Translations under genes and position numbers: made by a program
In this document: piece by piece, positions 32,439 through 45,400 of the stretch
Position numbering within the stretch: the first letter of the stretch is position 1
Layout of the letters: every line of letters begins with the position of its first letter
The notes under the pieces: model-generated
Seen by the model: only the letters and a program-made list of their open reading frames with translations
Database searches by the model: none
Told to the model about the DNA's origin: nothing
NCBI RefSeq assembly: GCF_932294415.1
Contig: NC_065541.1
Coordinates: 33,079,790-33,143,789, forward strand
Source of the DNA: Quercus robur
Lineage: Eukaryota > Streptophyta > Magnoliopsida > Fagales > Fagaceae
Reading direction: 5' to 3'
Length of the DNA stretch: 64,000 nt

Positions 32439-34310
32439 AAAATGTGTTTAAATCTTCATGCATTGTATCTCATTTGCATTATAACAATGTTTCAAGCATT
32501 TTAGATGTGTGTTTACTTTGTTGCAATGATTGTGTGCTGGTAGGTTTGGATTGGGTTGAGCCCATGAAGAATTTAAGTTTGCATGTCACATGGTCATGCA
32601 TTTTTCATGCATACATACCTTTAAGTTTTCATATTCTTATAAATTGTCTTGTTGGTGCTTTTCTGATTGTCTCTCTCTCTCCCTCTCTCTCTTTCTTGCG
32701 TTAGTCTACTCTATGGCACCCAAATGTAAATCCACTATGTCCTAGAACCCTCTTCGTTCTGGGGCATCCACTTCTTCTTCTAACTTACACCTTCTCATGT
32801 ATGGTTTTGTGATGATAAAGCCTGAAAGGACTTTTCGGAGGACTTTTCAGAGAACTTTTCTCGACGCGGCATTCATTCGGAACGCCAAGTCATCATATCA
32901 GATTTTTCCGATACTAACCTACCCACTGTCATCTATAGTAGGGGTTAGGGGTTAATGTGTGACATCCCAGTCACTTGTCCCTCCATGATCATATAGGAGT
33001 TTTACTCCAATATGCAGAGATTTGATACTTCTGTACCTCATTTCTTCTCTCGCGTTTGAGGTAAAATGTGTTTAAATCTTCATGCATTGTATCTCATTTG
33101 CATTATAACAATGTTTCAAGCATTTTAGATGTGTGTTTACTTTGTTGCAATGATTGTGTGCTGGTAGGTTTGGATTGGGTTGAGCCCATGAAGAATTTAA
33201 GTTTGCATGTCACATGGTCATGCATTTTTCATGCATACATACCTTTAAGTTTTCATATTCTTATAAATTGTCTTGTTGGTGCTTTTCTGATTGTCTCTCT
33301 CTCTCCCTCTCTCTCTTTCTTGCGTTAGTCTACTCTATGGCACCCAAATGTAAATCCACTATGTCCTAGAACCCTCTTCGTTCTGGGGCATCCACTTCTT
33401 CTTCTAACTTACACCTTCTCATGTATGGTTTTGTGATGATAAAGCCTGAAAGGACTTTTCGGAGGACTTTTCAGAGAACTTTTCTCGACGCGGCATTCAT
33501 TCGGAACGCCAAGTCATCATATCAGATTTTTCCGATACTAACCTACCCACTGTCATCTATAGTAGGGGTTAGGGGTTAATGTGTGACATCCCAGTCACTT
33601 GTCCCTCCATGATCATATAGGAGTTTTACTCCAATATGCAGAGATTTGATACTTCTGTACCTCATTTCTTCTCTCGCGTTTGAGGTAAAATGTGTTTAAA
33701 TCTTCATGCATTGTATCTCATTTGCATTATAACAATGTTTCAAGCATTTTAGATGTGTGTTTACTTTGTTGCAATGATTGTGTGCTGGTAGGTTTGGATT
33801 GGGTTGAGCCCATGAAGAATTTAAGTTTGCATGTCACATGGTCATGCATTTTTCATGCATACATACCTTTAAGTTTTCATATTCTTATAAATTGTCTTGT
33901 TGGTGCTTTTCTGATTGTCTCTCTCTCTCCCTCTCTCTCTTTCTTGCGTTAGTCTACTCTATGGCACCCAAATGTAAATCCACTATGTCCTAGAACCCTC
34001 TTCGTTCTGGGGCATCCACTTCTTCTTCTAACTTACACCTTCTCATGTATGGTTTTGTGATGATAAAGCCTGAAAGGACTTTTCGGAGGACTTTTCAGAG
34101 AACTTTTCTCGACGCGGCATTCATTCGGAACGCCAAGTCATCATATCAGATTTTTCCGATACTAACCTACCCACTGTCATCTATAGTAGGGGTTAGGGGT
34201 TAATGTGTGACATCCCAGTCACTTGTCCCTCCATGATCATATAGGAGTTTTACTCCAATATGCAGAGATTTGATACTTCTGTACCTCATTTCTTCTCTCG
34301 CGTTTGAGGT
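32439..34310 (+). repeat. Exact tandem triplication, 3 x 624 bp
   Basis: Copies 32439-33062, 33063-33686 and 33687-34310 appear identical base for base. The junctions share only AAAA/TAA-type microhomology: the unit starts AAAATGTGTTTAAATC and ends CGCGTTTGAGGT. Each copy carries the leader and the start of the extra copia frame (ATGGCACCC at 32712, 33336 and 33960), including a CT microsatellite. Confidence 0.95.
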
Positions 34311-35147
34311 AAGCGTATTGTAGTTACTCCGGATATTGTATCTGAGGTACTACACGTTCCTAGGGTAGCGCATCCTGACTACCTTGGCTGCGATCATCTG
34401 AGAACTATGTCCAAAGACGAACTCTCATCTCTCTTTAGTGAGATACCTTCATCTTGGGGTGACAGTCAAAACACCCCTTGCTCGGGCTTTGCAAAAGGTC
34501 TGAGATTTTTTAACATGGTGATGACATTCATTCTTCATCCTTTGTCTCATTATAACTCCATTACAGAGTCTCGTGCTCGATTTTTGTTATCCCTCTTAAA
34601 GGATATTTCTATCACTTCCCTTCTCACTTCATTCTATCCCTTATAGATGTCTATCGGGATACGGTGACTTGTGATAAGCTCATTTTTTCCTTCGGCTATC
34701 ACGCGGATCCTTCGCCACTTTTCTGTCTCCTTTCCTGAGTCTCCTCACTTCACGGTTATGAGTGCCATAGATGCTGCTACCATTCAACGGAGTGAGGCAC
34801 AGCTCAGACCGAGGCAGCCCTAGACAGAGACGGTGACTCCTCTAGCTTCTACCACTGCATCCACCTTTGCTTCTTCGTCTTCTACAGGTGGAGTGACTAT
34901 TGAGGCCATCATGGCACAACTTGTGCACATGGATGCTTGCCTCGACGCACTCAGTAATGAGTTATGTTAGGTGAACACTCATGTTGGCCGTATCACACGA
35001 CGATAGGCTGTCATTGGTGGTTTCACTGTTGCTTCTTCTCCATCTCCACCAGCTTCTGAGGATGAGAGTGATGATGGCTCCGACAGTGATGATGCCAACG
35101 AGGATGATGGTGCTAACTTGCCCGATGATAATGAGATGTCTACTTGA
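32712..35147 (+). pseudogene. Extra (env-like / plant transposon domain) frame of the copia element
   Basis: Starts at ATGGCACCC (32712, repeated at 33336 and 33960) and is readable only through the third copy to the stop at 35145-35147. Recognisable parts: KDELSSLFSEIPSSWGD (about 34413), HPLSHYNSITESRARFLL, and an acidic C-terminus with repeated DD (SEDESDDGSDSDD). Several stops are present. This type of frame occurs downstream of RNase H in SIRE-like elements; a function as an envelope has never been obvious from sequence, and none is claimed. Confidence 0.65.
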
Positions 35148-35703
35148 TGTACTTACCTTTTGTCACTTGTGACAAAAATGGGGAGTAGTTTTGATATGAG
35201 AGTAGTCATATACGTAGGGGGAAGGTTAGCATAGGAGATTTTTGTGATAGGGGGAGTGTTTATGAGGGATGTAGTGAGGACTTTTTGCATCTTTTCTTTT
35301 CTTTCTCTTTTAGATACATTGTTTTTGTACATTGGTCTTGTGACCACTTAGTGATAGCAAACCTTGTACTTATGTTGATATATATATTGAGGTTGTTATT
35401 ACTTTATTTCACCTATCTTTACATGTGTTGTTTCTTTTCTCTTTTTATGCACATGATTCTTATATACTGTATGCAATTTATTATTTCTGTTTCACACTAA
35501 GATGCTGTGATTAGTTTTGTTTAAAGTCTTTTGGAAATGCAGGTTGTCAAAGTCTTCTTGCCATAAACTCTCTTATTGTAAAGTTTTTTAAGAGTTTGTA
35601 TTAGGATAGATTTTATTGCATTCAACAAGTGAGTATGAGTTGAGTGATTTATGATTTCTCTCATATGTTCATTTGTTTGTTGTGGTTTTGTCACGGATTG
35701 CCA

Positions 35704-35714
35704 AATGGGGAGAT
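35704..35714 (+). other. Polypurine tract
   Basis: AATGGGGAGAT directly before the LTR start TG (35715), the usual primer site for plus-strand synthesis in copia elements (family form AAGGGGGAGATTG). Confidence 0.7.
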
Positions 35715-36669
35715 TGTTAAAAAAATATGTGATTTAATGTTAGGAACATATGTCAAATTAGAATGGCTAATCCTTTGATAAAACGCACTTTACTTGTAAT
35801 TGAGTAGATCTAGGATGTGTTTAATGCTTCAAGGAACAAGGTTTCAAGGATAAGTGTTAAAGCCATGCAAGTCTGTCCAAGAAACAAGTGAAGAAGTGCT
35901 GGATTTTAAAGCTTGACAGCTAGTATCCATTGACATTTAAAAAGCTGCTGAAGCCCGATGCTCGATAGCTAGCTCGACAGATAAGCTATCTATCGAGGTT
36001 TATGAAAAACAAATTTTTAGCTTTGATTTTCATCCAATTTGTGTGTATATGTTTGAGCTTTCCTTTTTCACAACTCTAAACATATATAAGGATTATTTTA
36101 AGGGCCGTCAAAGGTTGTGCGAGTGTGAAGCAAAGTTGTGTTCATGCAAATTATGACCGGAGACAGAATTTTCCCTAGTTCATCTTTCTCTTGAAGAAGC
36201 TGCCGTGTTTGTACACCGTAGGGTTTTGTAACCAAGGAGTTTCGTGATTTTTATCGTGTGGTGAACTGAAGAACTTTGCAGCCAACATCTTTCTCAAGTT
36301 GGTGAGTAAGCCGCGTACTAGGATCCACGCATGGAATTGGTTAGTCACGTACTGGGAGCCATGCATTGAAAAGGAGAGATTGTCACTACAGAACAAGTCC
36401 AATTGGGTATTAGGGTAAGGGTTCAACTGTAGGTTGGTATAAGGTATTGTGATTTCTTTATTTGTAACCGCTTGTTGTGATAATAGTGAATTCTCGGGAG
36501 TGGTGACCTTAAGGTTTTTGTCGTGTAAGTTTTTCTCATTCGTAAACAAATCACCGTGTCAATTTAATTTTCGCTGCATTTAGTGGTGATTTGTTTGTGC
36601 TACCACGCATGTTGCATGCTACTTGAATTAATTAATTAACTTAGCTAATTAATTTGTTAATTTATCACA
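35715..36669 (+). mobile_element. 3' LTR of the copia element
   Basis: Starts TGTTAAAAAAATATGTG after the polypurine tract and most likely ends ...TTTATCACA at 36669. It contains the TCGATAG word cluster (35960-36000). There is no second LTR in the window for comparison, so the end is provisional. Confidence 0.6.
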
Positions 36670-37915
36670 AGGGTTCAATACATTCTTGGCTTATTAGGCA
36701 GGGCACCACTTACTTGTACCTAGCCAATACATGGGAGGTGGGCCATGAGCCAAGGCTTTTAGAGGGTGTGGTCTGGCAGTGGGGAGAAAGAGGGAGTCTA
36801 TTTTGGGGATCCTGCTCAAACTTCTTTGGGGAGAGATGTCTTACTGGGATGGTATTTCACCCAAAAGAGGTAAGTATAAGCTGAGACCACTTGATGCATG
36901 CCATAGAGGTAGGTAATGAAGAGACTTAATCCTTATTTGGACGAGGGAGGTGAAAAACAGAGAGAGGTAAGAAACAAGATAAGCAATTTTGTTTGGGATG
37001 GAGAGTGGTGCAACCAACACATTTAGAGCAATGGTAGTGGCTGAGGAGTTGACAGATTAGTAGGCAGTCCTAGAAGGACATCCATAAGGAGCCAAAAGCA
37101 GTTGAAGGGTAAAAATGGCAAATCCCACCACGATAGATGGTATAAAAGGGGGTAACTGTGAACAATGAAAATGGAGGAACAAAAGGAAAGGGAGGTAGAA
37201 AGAAAAGAAAAGAAAATACAGAGAAAAAGAAAGAATACATGGAAAACTCAGAGAGATAAGTGGTAGGGATAGAGGCATACATCAATAGACTACCTTTTCT
37301 CTCCCTCTTGACAGACCTAGTCTCTGAAGAATTGAAATTCGAAGCCAAAACCATTTAGGTCATTTTTCCAAAGTGTGTAACTTCTATGGCAGAAGTCTTC
37401 CTTGAGGTTACCCACATTGGAGATTGGCTCCTTTCTTTGGTCCACTTCTGCTAAAAGGCTAAGCCTACTTTTATGGCAGACAAGCTTTCCTTTTACTATT
37501 CATGCTTATTGGGTGATTAGTTTACCGTTCAGTTATTAAATTATCTGCTGTAGCATTGTTTTCATTTGTTGTATTATTTTGCCATAACCTTATTAGGTAC
37601 CTTCCTTCTCAACATTAGTCTCATTTATTTCATTTAGTATTACAATTATTTTGCGGTACTGTATTCTTGTTATAATATCTATAACAATTGTTCCTGCTGT
37701 GGCCATGTCACACACTCAGCCCGCGATGCCTCTGCCTGAACGCGTCTATATGGGGACGGCTTGCCTTGTGCACAAGCTAGCTTAAAGTGTAGCCTCATAT
37801 AGGCCAGTCCCAACTCTCTTACCTCAGACCCACAGGTTGCAATACAGTAGGAGGGATCGAAGCCCAACAACACAAAAAGGCCCACCACAAGAGGTAACAT
37901 ATTTTGAGTGACAAA
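36670..37915. mobile_element. LTR-like DNA with TATA box, no coding region
   Basis: GC-richer repeat-like DNA with TATAAAAGG at 37141-37149, a purine-rich stretch (37160-37260), then GC-rich sequence (37690-37900). The layout resembles an LTR plus leader. No TG..CA ends or target duplication could be set, so it is only a suggestion. Confidence 0.35.
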
Positions 37916-38285
37916 ACATAAAGTAAAATAAAAAAGTTTGGCTTTAAATAGGTTTGAAATTATCTTTCCAACTATTATGTGGTTATATGACTATTATTTA
38001 TATATGTGTATTATTTAAACAAGTCACATGACTCATTGCAGAGGTTATGTGACTAAAACTACATATATGTATGGTCTTTTCAATTGTCACATAGTGAGTT
38101 AAAAGAAGATAGGTATAAATTGGTTTGAAGCCAATTTTTTTTTTTTCTAAAATAAAGTACTTAGAGTGGGATTGATAATTCTTGTATAACAATCTATCAT
38201 GATGTTTATCGCGGGAGTTCTCACTTTTGTTTCTTTTTTCCATTTTACTCGGCTGTAATTATTGCCACTTCTACATCAATTATCC

Positions 38286-38461
38286 CTTTGTTTAAAACTC
38301 TAAACATTTACTGCCTGAAATTGTTGGAAAGATTGATTGATTTTTTAATATTAAATCATTTGCAGGCTCCATTTCTTGTTTAAAACTCTAAACATTTACT
38401 GCCTGAAATTGTTGGAAAGATTGATAAATTTTTTAATATTAAATCATTTGCAGGCTCCATT
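38286..38461 (+). repeat. Tandem duplication of 88 bp in the GDSL upstream region
   Basis: 38286-38373 and 38374-38461 share TTTAAAACTCTAAACATTTA, CTGCCTGAAATTGTTGGAAA and CATTTGCAGGCTCCATTTCT with few changes. It lies about 360 bp before the start codon of the first GDSL gene. Confidence 0.9.
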
Positions 38462-38818
38462 TCTACGTATAACATTGCTCTATAACCAACCAATCGGTGG
38501 AATTGAACAAGAAATTGTAAGTGAAATTTCCGCTTCACATCCAGATTATATTTTATCATATTAATTAAGGAGTGGGGTTTAATCCAATAGGCATTCCCAT
38601 GGGCTATCTGTGATCCCTTTCTTGTGTCCTTTCATACTCATAATTTCGGGAAGGTAGAGTTTTATGTCTTCTATTGACTAAGCCATTAAGACTCCCAACA
38701 AACTAGTCCCCACCATAACCGAAAAATTCCCGTTTCTTCTCCAATATATTACTTATCAGAATTCCATTTCCATCCAATCTACTAGCTTCATATCAAGCTA
38801 CCAAGACACAAAGCAATT

Positions 38819-41800
38819 ATGGCATACACATACACTACTCCATGGCTCTTGGTAGTAACTGAGCTTTTAATACTAGTCTCTATAACCGAAAGCAAAGTTC
38901 CAGCCATCATAGTTTTTGGGGACTCAACCGTGGATGCAGGAAACAACAACGTGGTTTTAACCCTTCTCAAGAGCAATTTCAGGCCTTATGGACGTGATTT
39001 TTCTGGTGGTCGCCCCACAGGACGGTTTTCTAATGGTCGCATTCCTCCAGACTTCATTTCTGAGGCTTTTGGGCTCAAACCAACAGTACCCGCTTACTTA
39101 GATCCTGCGTATGATATAGCAGATTTTGCCACTGGAGTTTGCTTTGCTTCTGCTGGGACAGGCTATGACAATGCAACTTCTGATGTATTAGTAAGTATCA
39201 AACAAAACCATATCTGTTAGTCCCTCCTCTCTTATTAATTAATATATATATATTTTTATTCTAACAAATTTAGGTTCTAACTGGTGGGGAATTATCTTTC
39301 TCCAATTCATTAGGTTGCAATATAGATGACAAATCATGTGTATTATTTAAATGAGTCACATAATTCATTTAAAATCTTTGCGACTAAAACTACATATTAT
39401 TGGTTTCTTCATTCATTATATGTGTTGAAAGAAGATAGCTCGAACTAATTTGGAGCTAAACATTTTCCTTTTTTTTTTTTTTTTTTTAAACCTTATAAAA
39501 GATTAATTGATTCAAACTTTTCTTATGAGCAATTAATACGTACTTTTTGGTATTCTACTTTGTCAATGCGTGGATTCCAGTTAGTTCAACTGGTAAAATT
39601 TTTGATAATTTTTGTTTTTGTTTTGTTTTGTTTTTTTTTTTTGAGAAACAAAGTTTCTGATGGTTGAATAAGAGATCTGGGGTTCAATCCCCGCTTATAC
39701 CAAAAACTGATTGGTGTCTTGGCCTGATGACAAAAAGCTATTATCAGGAGCGGACGCCATAAATTGAAACTCTTTCTAAAAAAAAAAAAAAAAAAATTGT
39801 CAATGCATGTGCATAAGAAAGTTATACCAATTTTTAACTTGTGCTTCCTTAATTTGCAGAATGTGATACCAATGTGGAAGGAATTGGAGTACTACAAGGA
39901 GTACCAAAACAAGTTGAGAGCCCACGTTGGTAAAGACAAGGCAAATGAGATTTTGAGTGAGGCCTTATATTTGATGAGCCTAGGAACAAACGACTTCCTA
40001 GAGAACTATTACATACTCCCTAAACGGCAATCTCAATTCACTGTCAAACAGTATGAGGATTTTCTCATTGGACTTGCTGGAAATTTCATTAGAGAACTGT
40101 ATGGTCTTGGAGTTCGAAAAATATCCCTCACTGGACTTCCTCCAATGGGGTGTTTGCCACTGGAGAGAGCCTTAAATATTTTGGATCAACATGAATGCGT
40201 GGAGAAATATAACAAGGTGGCGCTGGAATTTAATTGGAAGTTAAATGGTTTGGTGAAAAGGCTGAATAAGGAGCTTCCTGGGCTCAGATTAATATTAGCA
40301 GATGCATACACGATTCTCTATCAAATCATCAAGAGACCTTCTTTATATGGTAAGTTCATACTCCTTGTACCTACTGCAATTTGGTTTTACTTACTTTTAT
40401 TTTTTGCTGAATTAATTTGGTATTACCTGTTTATGATTGTGATTAACAATGATATGCCTCCCTTTTTTTAATAAGTAGGTAATAATTTTCCTTCAAGTAT
40501 ATTAAATTAAATGACTTTGGATTCTCAAAAAATAAAAAAACCTTATATTTTTCTCTAAATATAAAATGCAATATTTTTTTAATTAGTTATTTGACTTGTT
40601 TAAATAATTCACATAAACAATCTTATAAATAATCACATGTAATAAGTTGAAAAATATTCTTCTCTATTGGTTTATTAGAGCTAATATTTGTTCTATATCT
40701 AATATATTTCTTATTATTTGGTTGAGGATGATTGAAGGAGACACACAGTTCTTGCTTATTAGATTTTTTTAATAAAAAATTTTAAAATATGGTCCAAATC
40801 AACGATTATATTTCATTGGATAAGACTTAAAAGTGACTAAGGAAACCCCATATCCTAGCTCATGACTTACATTTTGATATTTATATATAAAAAAATTGGA
40901 ATGAAATTAGTAGATTATAAGGACCGGAATACAATGAAATGAAATATGATATTTTTGTCTTAAAAGAAAATTATATATATATATATATATTTAAGAATTG
41001 AAAATAAATAAATATAAAGGTTAGAGAAATATAAATATTTCCATTCAATGAACTCTTCTCCCTCTCACATAAAAGAGAAGCTGCAGTTGAGTACTCTACA
41101 TGGACCCGATTTATGTAAGAGTAGAGACTTATCATATGACGAGTTGTGGTATAAAATTGTGTCAAATTATGTGTTCCTAGTATTACTCTCATGAATAATG
41201 TAGAATGGATTTGTGTGAGATTAGAGTGAATTCCATAACTTCTCTGTATTGACTATTGAGAGAGATTTACAACTTGACACTACAGGGGAGAATGGACCTT
41301 TACCATAGGTGATAGGACACAAGTCGATATCTCTGCATTCATTGTTACTCTTTTCCTCCTCTAAATTAGTTGGAGTCACTCATTACTAGTAATAAATATA
41401 ACCCTCTGTTACTAGACATAAAAGAAGTTGGTGAGGGCCTTAATGAGCGTTTAAAGCTAACCTGGTTTTGTTGGGAACACAATTTATGGTGTTGACTCTA
41501 CAGTAAATTCAAGTATTTGCGATTTTTTGAGTGGGGGGGGGGGGGGGGGGGGGGGTTTTGGACTGTGTTTATTGCAATAGGGCACTACACAAATTAGGGG
41601 TCGTTTGGTACTGCTTTTAAATAACAGTTTTCAGTATTTAAATAACAATAATGCTTATAACATATATTTCTATAACACTTAAATATGTATTTCTACAACA
41701 CTGAAAACTGAACAACAACACTTAAACACTGCTACCAAACGGGCCCGAGAATGTGAAAAATGCCTTCTTTTTTTTTTTAATAGAGTGGGGGACCTTTCTA

Positions 41801-42485
41801 TAATGGAGGCCTTAAGAGAATTCAGATCAGTCGTTGTATAATAGAAAACCATATAAAATTTATATAGTTTTATTTAAAAATGATCTACATCATTCCATGT
41901 ATAATTGTGTAAATTTATAAGGTTATTATAGCAAACTTGTAAATTTACACTGAGACTATTTATTTGTATGTAGTTGTTTATTCTTTCTTTATGTATCTCG
42001 AGAATAAAGGAAGAAAATGAATGTTGACTATTCTCTGTGAAGAAAATTTTTTTAAAAAAAAAATGATATTTTAATGAAATATAGTATAATATAGATAATT
42101 TGATGTGTGATATTTTGCATGAACTAAATACGGATGCTCTATGCCCCAAACGTAGAGCCGGCTCTACTTGCTTTATTAATCCAATTTGAAACAAACAATA
42201 TATGTCATGTCAGGTTTTATTTTTATTTTATTTTTCCTCTACTTGTAAGTTCTGAATTATAACAAATATGAAATACGTTGTGGATTGGCAGGATTTGACG
42301 CTGTAGAAGTGGCATGCTGTTCTACAGGCACATACGAGATGAGTTACCTCTGCAGTGAGCACAATCCGTTAACTTGTTTGGATGCGAATAAGTATGTCTT
42401 TTGGGATGCCTTCCACCCTACAGAGAAAACAAATCACATAATCGTTAATCATTTAATTGATACGCTTCTAGCAAATTATCGTTGA
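38819..42485 (+). CDS. GDSL esterase/lipase 1, 3 exons
   Basis: SGNH/GDSL hydrolase, a secreted plant esterase/lipase; the natural substrate cannot be told from sequence. Exons 38819-39190, 39860-40349 and 42292-42485 (introns GT..AG, phases 0 and 1) give 351 aa. The signal peptide is about residues 1-25 (hydrophobic LLVVTELLILV). Catalytic blocks: FGDSTVDAGNN with Ser36, the GRFSNGR and FASAGTGYDNAT glycine blocks, GTNDF with Asn168, and DAFHP with Asp326 and His329. Length is normal for the family. Intron 1 carries a SINE, and intron 2 a MITE and a 23-base G run. A close paralogue lies 3.5 kb downstream on the same strand. Confidence 0.95.
39573..39796 (+). mobile_element. tRNA-derived SINE in intron 1 of GDSL gene 1
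   Basis: 224 bp with an A box (TTAGTTCAACTGGTAAA), B box (GGGTTCAATCCCC), body (CTGATTGGTGTCTTGGC) and poly-A tail of about 19. Target duplications TTGTCAATGCGTG (39560-39572) and TTGTCAATGCATG (39797-39809) differ at one base. Sense orientation relative to the gene. It matches the deleted copy at 13926-14037. Confidence 0.9.
41533..41555. repeat. G homopolymer, 23 bases
   Basis: Uninterrupted G run in intron 2 of GDSL gene 1. It could form a quadruplex, and it is also a length-error hotspot in sequencing. Confidence 0.9.
41597..41746 (+). mobile_element. hAT-type MITE in intron 2 of GDSL gene 1
   Basis: Starts GGGGTCGTTTGGTACTG and ends CAGTACCAAACGGGCCC-like (actual end CTGCTACCAAACGGGCCC). 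Same family as the LPXB intron 4 fragment (17030-17153). No clear target duplication. Confidence 0.75.
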
Positions 42486-45400
42486 TTACTTTCGTCCAAA
42501 ATAAACAAAAAACAAAAACAAAAAAATCTCTGATTTTTGTGTGGTTGATTAGCATAATATCTCAATTAAAATATTTTTATTTTATTTATAATGATGGATT
42601 TCTTTATCTATATATTTATTTGGTTTTAGATTTAGATTTGATAATATTAATTTATTCAGTTTTTTTTTTTGGTTGTCCTTATTCTGTAATAAAACAACAG
42701 TGGCTCCATTGTAATTCAACGATCGAGGTCCAAATGCAATGGCATTTGGAATCTCGACGTGATTTTTATTTTTATTTTTTATTGATCTCGACCTGAATTT
42801 GTTTTTTGTGTATTTATCTATTGAAATGTTTGAGCCTAAATTAATGAGGAAAGATTGGGTTTGATATCCAGTTGCATTGGATCCGTCATGATGGTGATAC
42901 GTGTGTATTTTTTTGTTACATCTCGTTATTTCAGCGGGTGCAATGTGTTAGACCTAAGCCCATTAGTACAGTTCTAATTCAAACCAAGCTATCAAGAAAA
43001 AAAAAAAGCGATTATTAAGCAAAAAGTTGAAGCCAAGGAATTCTGTATTATAAAAAAAAAAAAAAAAGTTCAAGTCAAGGAGGAAATATTTTTTTGGCAA
43101 GAGTGGAATAATATAATTATTTACATATTTTGTCAAATTTTGGTTTAAATTACACATGTAATTTAAGCAATATATCACTAATTAATTTTATGTTTTTCTT
43201 GAATGCAAGTCTTGACAAATCTATCATTAAATTACGTTTTCTTCTTACAGTTTATACTCAATATTTTTAAGTGCAGATTACATTTTTTTACTCTAAACTA
43301 CCACCCTAATTGTACTTATCCTTTAAATTATCGAAATGCATGATTGGCCCCCAAAGTTATAACTTTATTTCAATGCTCTTCCTACCATTTGTTTTATATG
43401 AATAATAAAAGAATTTATATGAGTGATAAATTAAATGTACATCAAAGGCATCATTCACAATGTTAGCACTTACACAATAATAAAGTGGATTAGTCTGTTT
43501 ATTTGACAAAAAATGAAAAAGAATATAGTGTCGATACCTGATTTATATCCGACTCATTGCCATGATTTAATTTTTGTTTTTGTTTTTTATGTGTGTGCAC
43601 ACACTCTCCTAATCTAAGTTGAGCAATAAATTTGCAAACCATAGATATTGGCTCGGGAATTCCTTTATGCTCAAGGGAGGTATTAGCAGGCACATATATA
43701 ATACAAAAAAAATTTCAAGTACAATGGGAAGAACTGGCTGGCTGGGTAGCGTCATTCTCTTATCATGTTGTGTGTTGTGGATTTTTGCAGGGATTGGCTT
43801 CATGTAAAGTCTACCTATATATGTGTGATGCTTTTGCTTGAAAAAGAAAGCTTAAGAACTATACTTGATGTGAATGGTCTATTTTAGAGCTTACTCTTAT
43901 CTCTTCAAGAGGGGTACTTCCTTCCATTCCTAGTTCTCTACCTTTTGGACTACTTTGGGCAGCTTCCTTCTAGACAAGTCCAACCCTAGCTAAGAGAGCT
44001 AGTTTCTCCGAAGCTTACCTAGAACTTCTTACTGTAGAAGACTTTCTATCTCTCTCTCTCCTCTATACTGAAGAAATCCTTGTTGTTTTATGTGACACAA
44101 TCACAGAGTTAAAACCTAGATTTAGAGAAAGGTAAGATCTTTTTGTGAAGTAAGAAAGATTGATAGAAAGGAATGGAGAGAGAGAGAGAGAGGGAGAGAG
44201 AGAGAGAGAGATAGATATTTGACAAAAGAGAAAATCTGTATCTTTTGCATAATGACAAAATTGGGAGTACAAGAATATTCATAATACACTAAGCCTATCT
44301 AATTGCATAACAACCAATCCAAATTATGCGGAACTATAACAGAATCTACACCAGAACAATATTAGTATTCAATTGGAAAAACATACAAAACTTATCGTGC
44401 ATGATAATGTATGTGTGTGATTGGCTTTACACCTTTTTAGATTCAAGCTATATATCTTGAATCAATTTTCACGTTTTGTGGGATATAATTCTATATAATT
44501 CTTTTCTCCACTGTAATTTTCAAGAATGGTCTAGTAATTTTTTGATGTTGCTAGTCATACCACAACGAGAAAGCTCCATAGGTTTCTATAGAAAATGTAT
44601 GGAACATGGCATCAAAATTTGTTTAGATATAATTATAATAAGTTTGGTTAATGAGTGCTCTTAAGTCATTTGTTAATTGACAATTTTAAGAAAGTTTTAA
44701 TACCATTTTTATAAGAAAAATAAAAATTATAAGAAAAAAATTAATTAATTTTTTTCTTTTTTAATAAATAATTTCTAAAAAATATAATAAACCAATGTTC
44801 TTAAACATCCATCAACTTTTTCCAATTATATTTGGCAACCGATCATTTCAAGTTTGGGTTCAATCCAATCGAGCTCTGGTCAAAGTCATTCAAATTTAAA
44901 TGGTTCACCATTTTTTAATGATCCTAAATATTTACAAAATATGGAGTATTTTTTGGCTAACTAATTACTTGATAAATTTATGGTAGAATTGTAGGAACTC
45001 TTTAACTTGTGGAATCAACCAGTCAATCCGTACTGGACTTGTTTTCTACTAGCCAGTTTAGTCTTGACTTGCTTTCCATTGGTCAAAATTTCATTGGTCC
45101 ATGGCCACCTTCTCCACCCTTTCCTCTCGGGTTCAGACACAATATTGACGATTCAAGCTCAATTGTGAGGTCTAATCATCTTGATATAATAATGACGTAT
45201 TTATTAGGCACAGAACCCAGCACCTCCATTTTTGTTGGGGAGCCTTCAATGCCCGAATGCTTGTCACTCTATTGGGCGGTTGCAACCACATGAGGGAACT
45301 TAATAACTCTCTCTCCTTCACTTTAGTACGTAAAACTTTCGGTGGTAGTTGGGAAGCCATTGACTTGCTGTCCTATTTATAATTATTTCTTTCAATTTCA

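Larger units (their letters stand above)
28981..36669 (+). mobile_element. Ty1/copia retrotransposon (SIRE/Maximus type), 5'-truncated
   Basis: The 3' two thirds of a copia element: integrase-RT linker, RT and RNase H, spacer, an additional env-like or plant-transposon-domain frame, polypurine tract, and 3' LTR. An extra frame between RNase H and the 3' LTR is the mark of the SIRE/Maximus lineage. gag, protease, integrase and the 5' LTR are missing; homology starts abruptly near 28981. Many stop codons show decay. Confidence 0.85.

Noticed and set aside
32399..33952. Three identical frames of 86-101 codons
   Set aside because: Shadows of the 624-bp triplication in non-coding leader; they contain the CT microsatellite and no domain.
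45009..45293. 94-codon plus-strand frame between the GDSL genes
   Set aside because: No recognised domain, no splice or promoter context, and no similarity to neighbouring genes.
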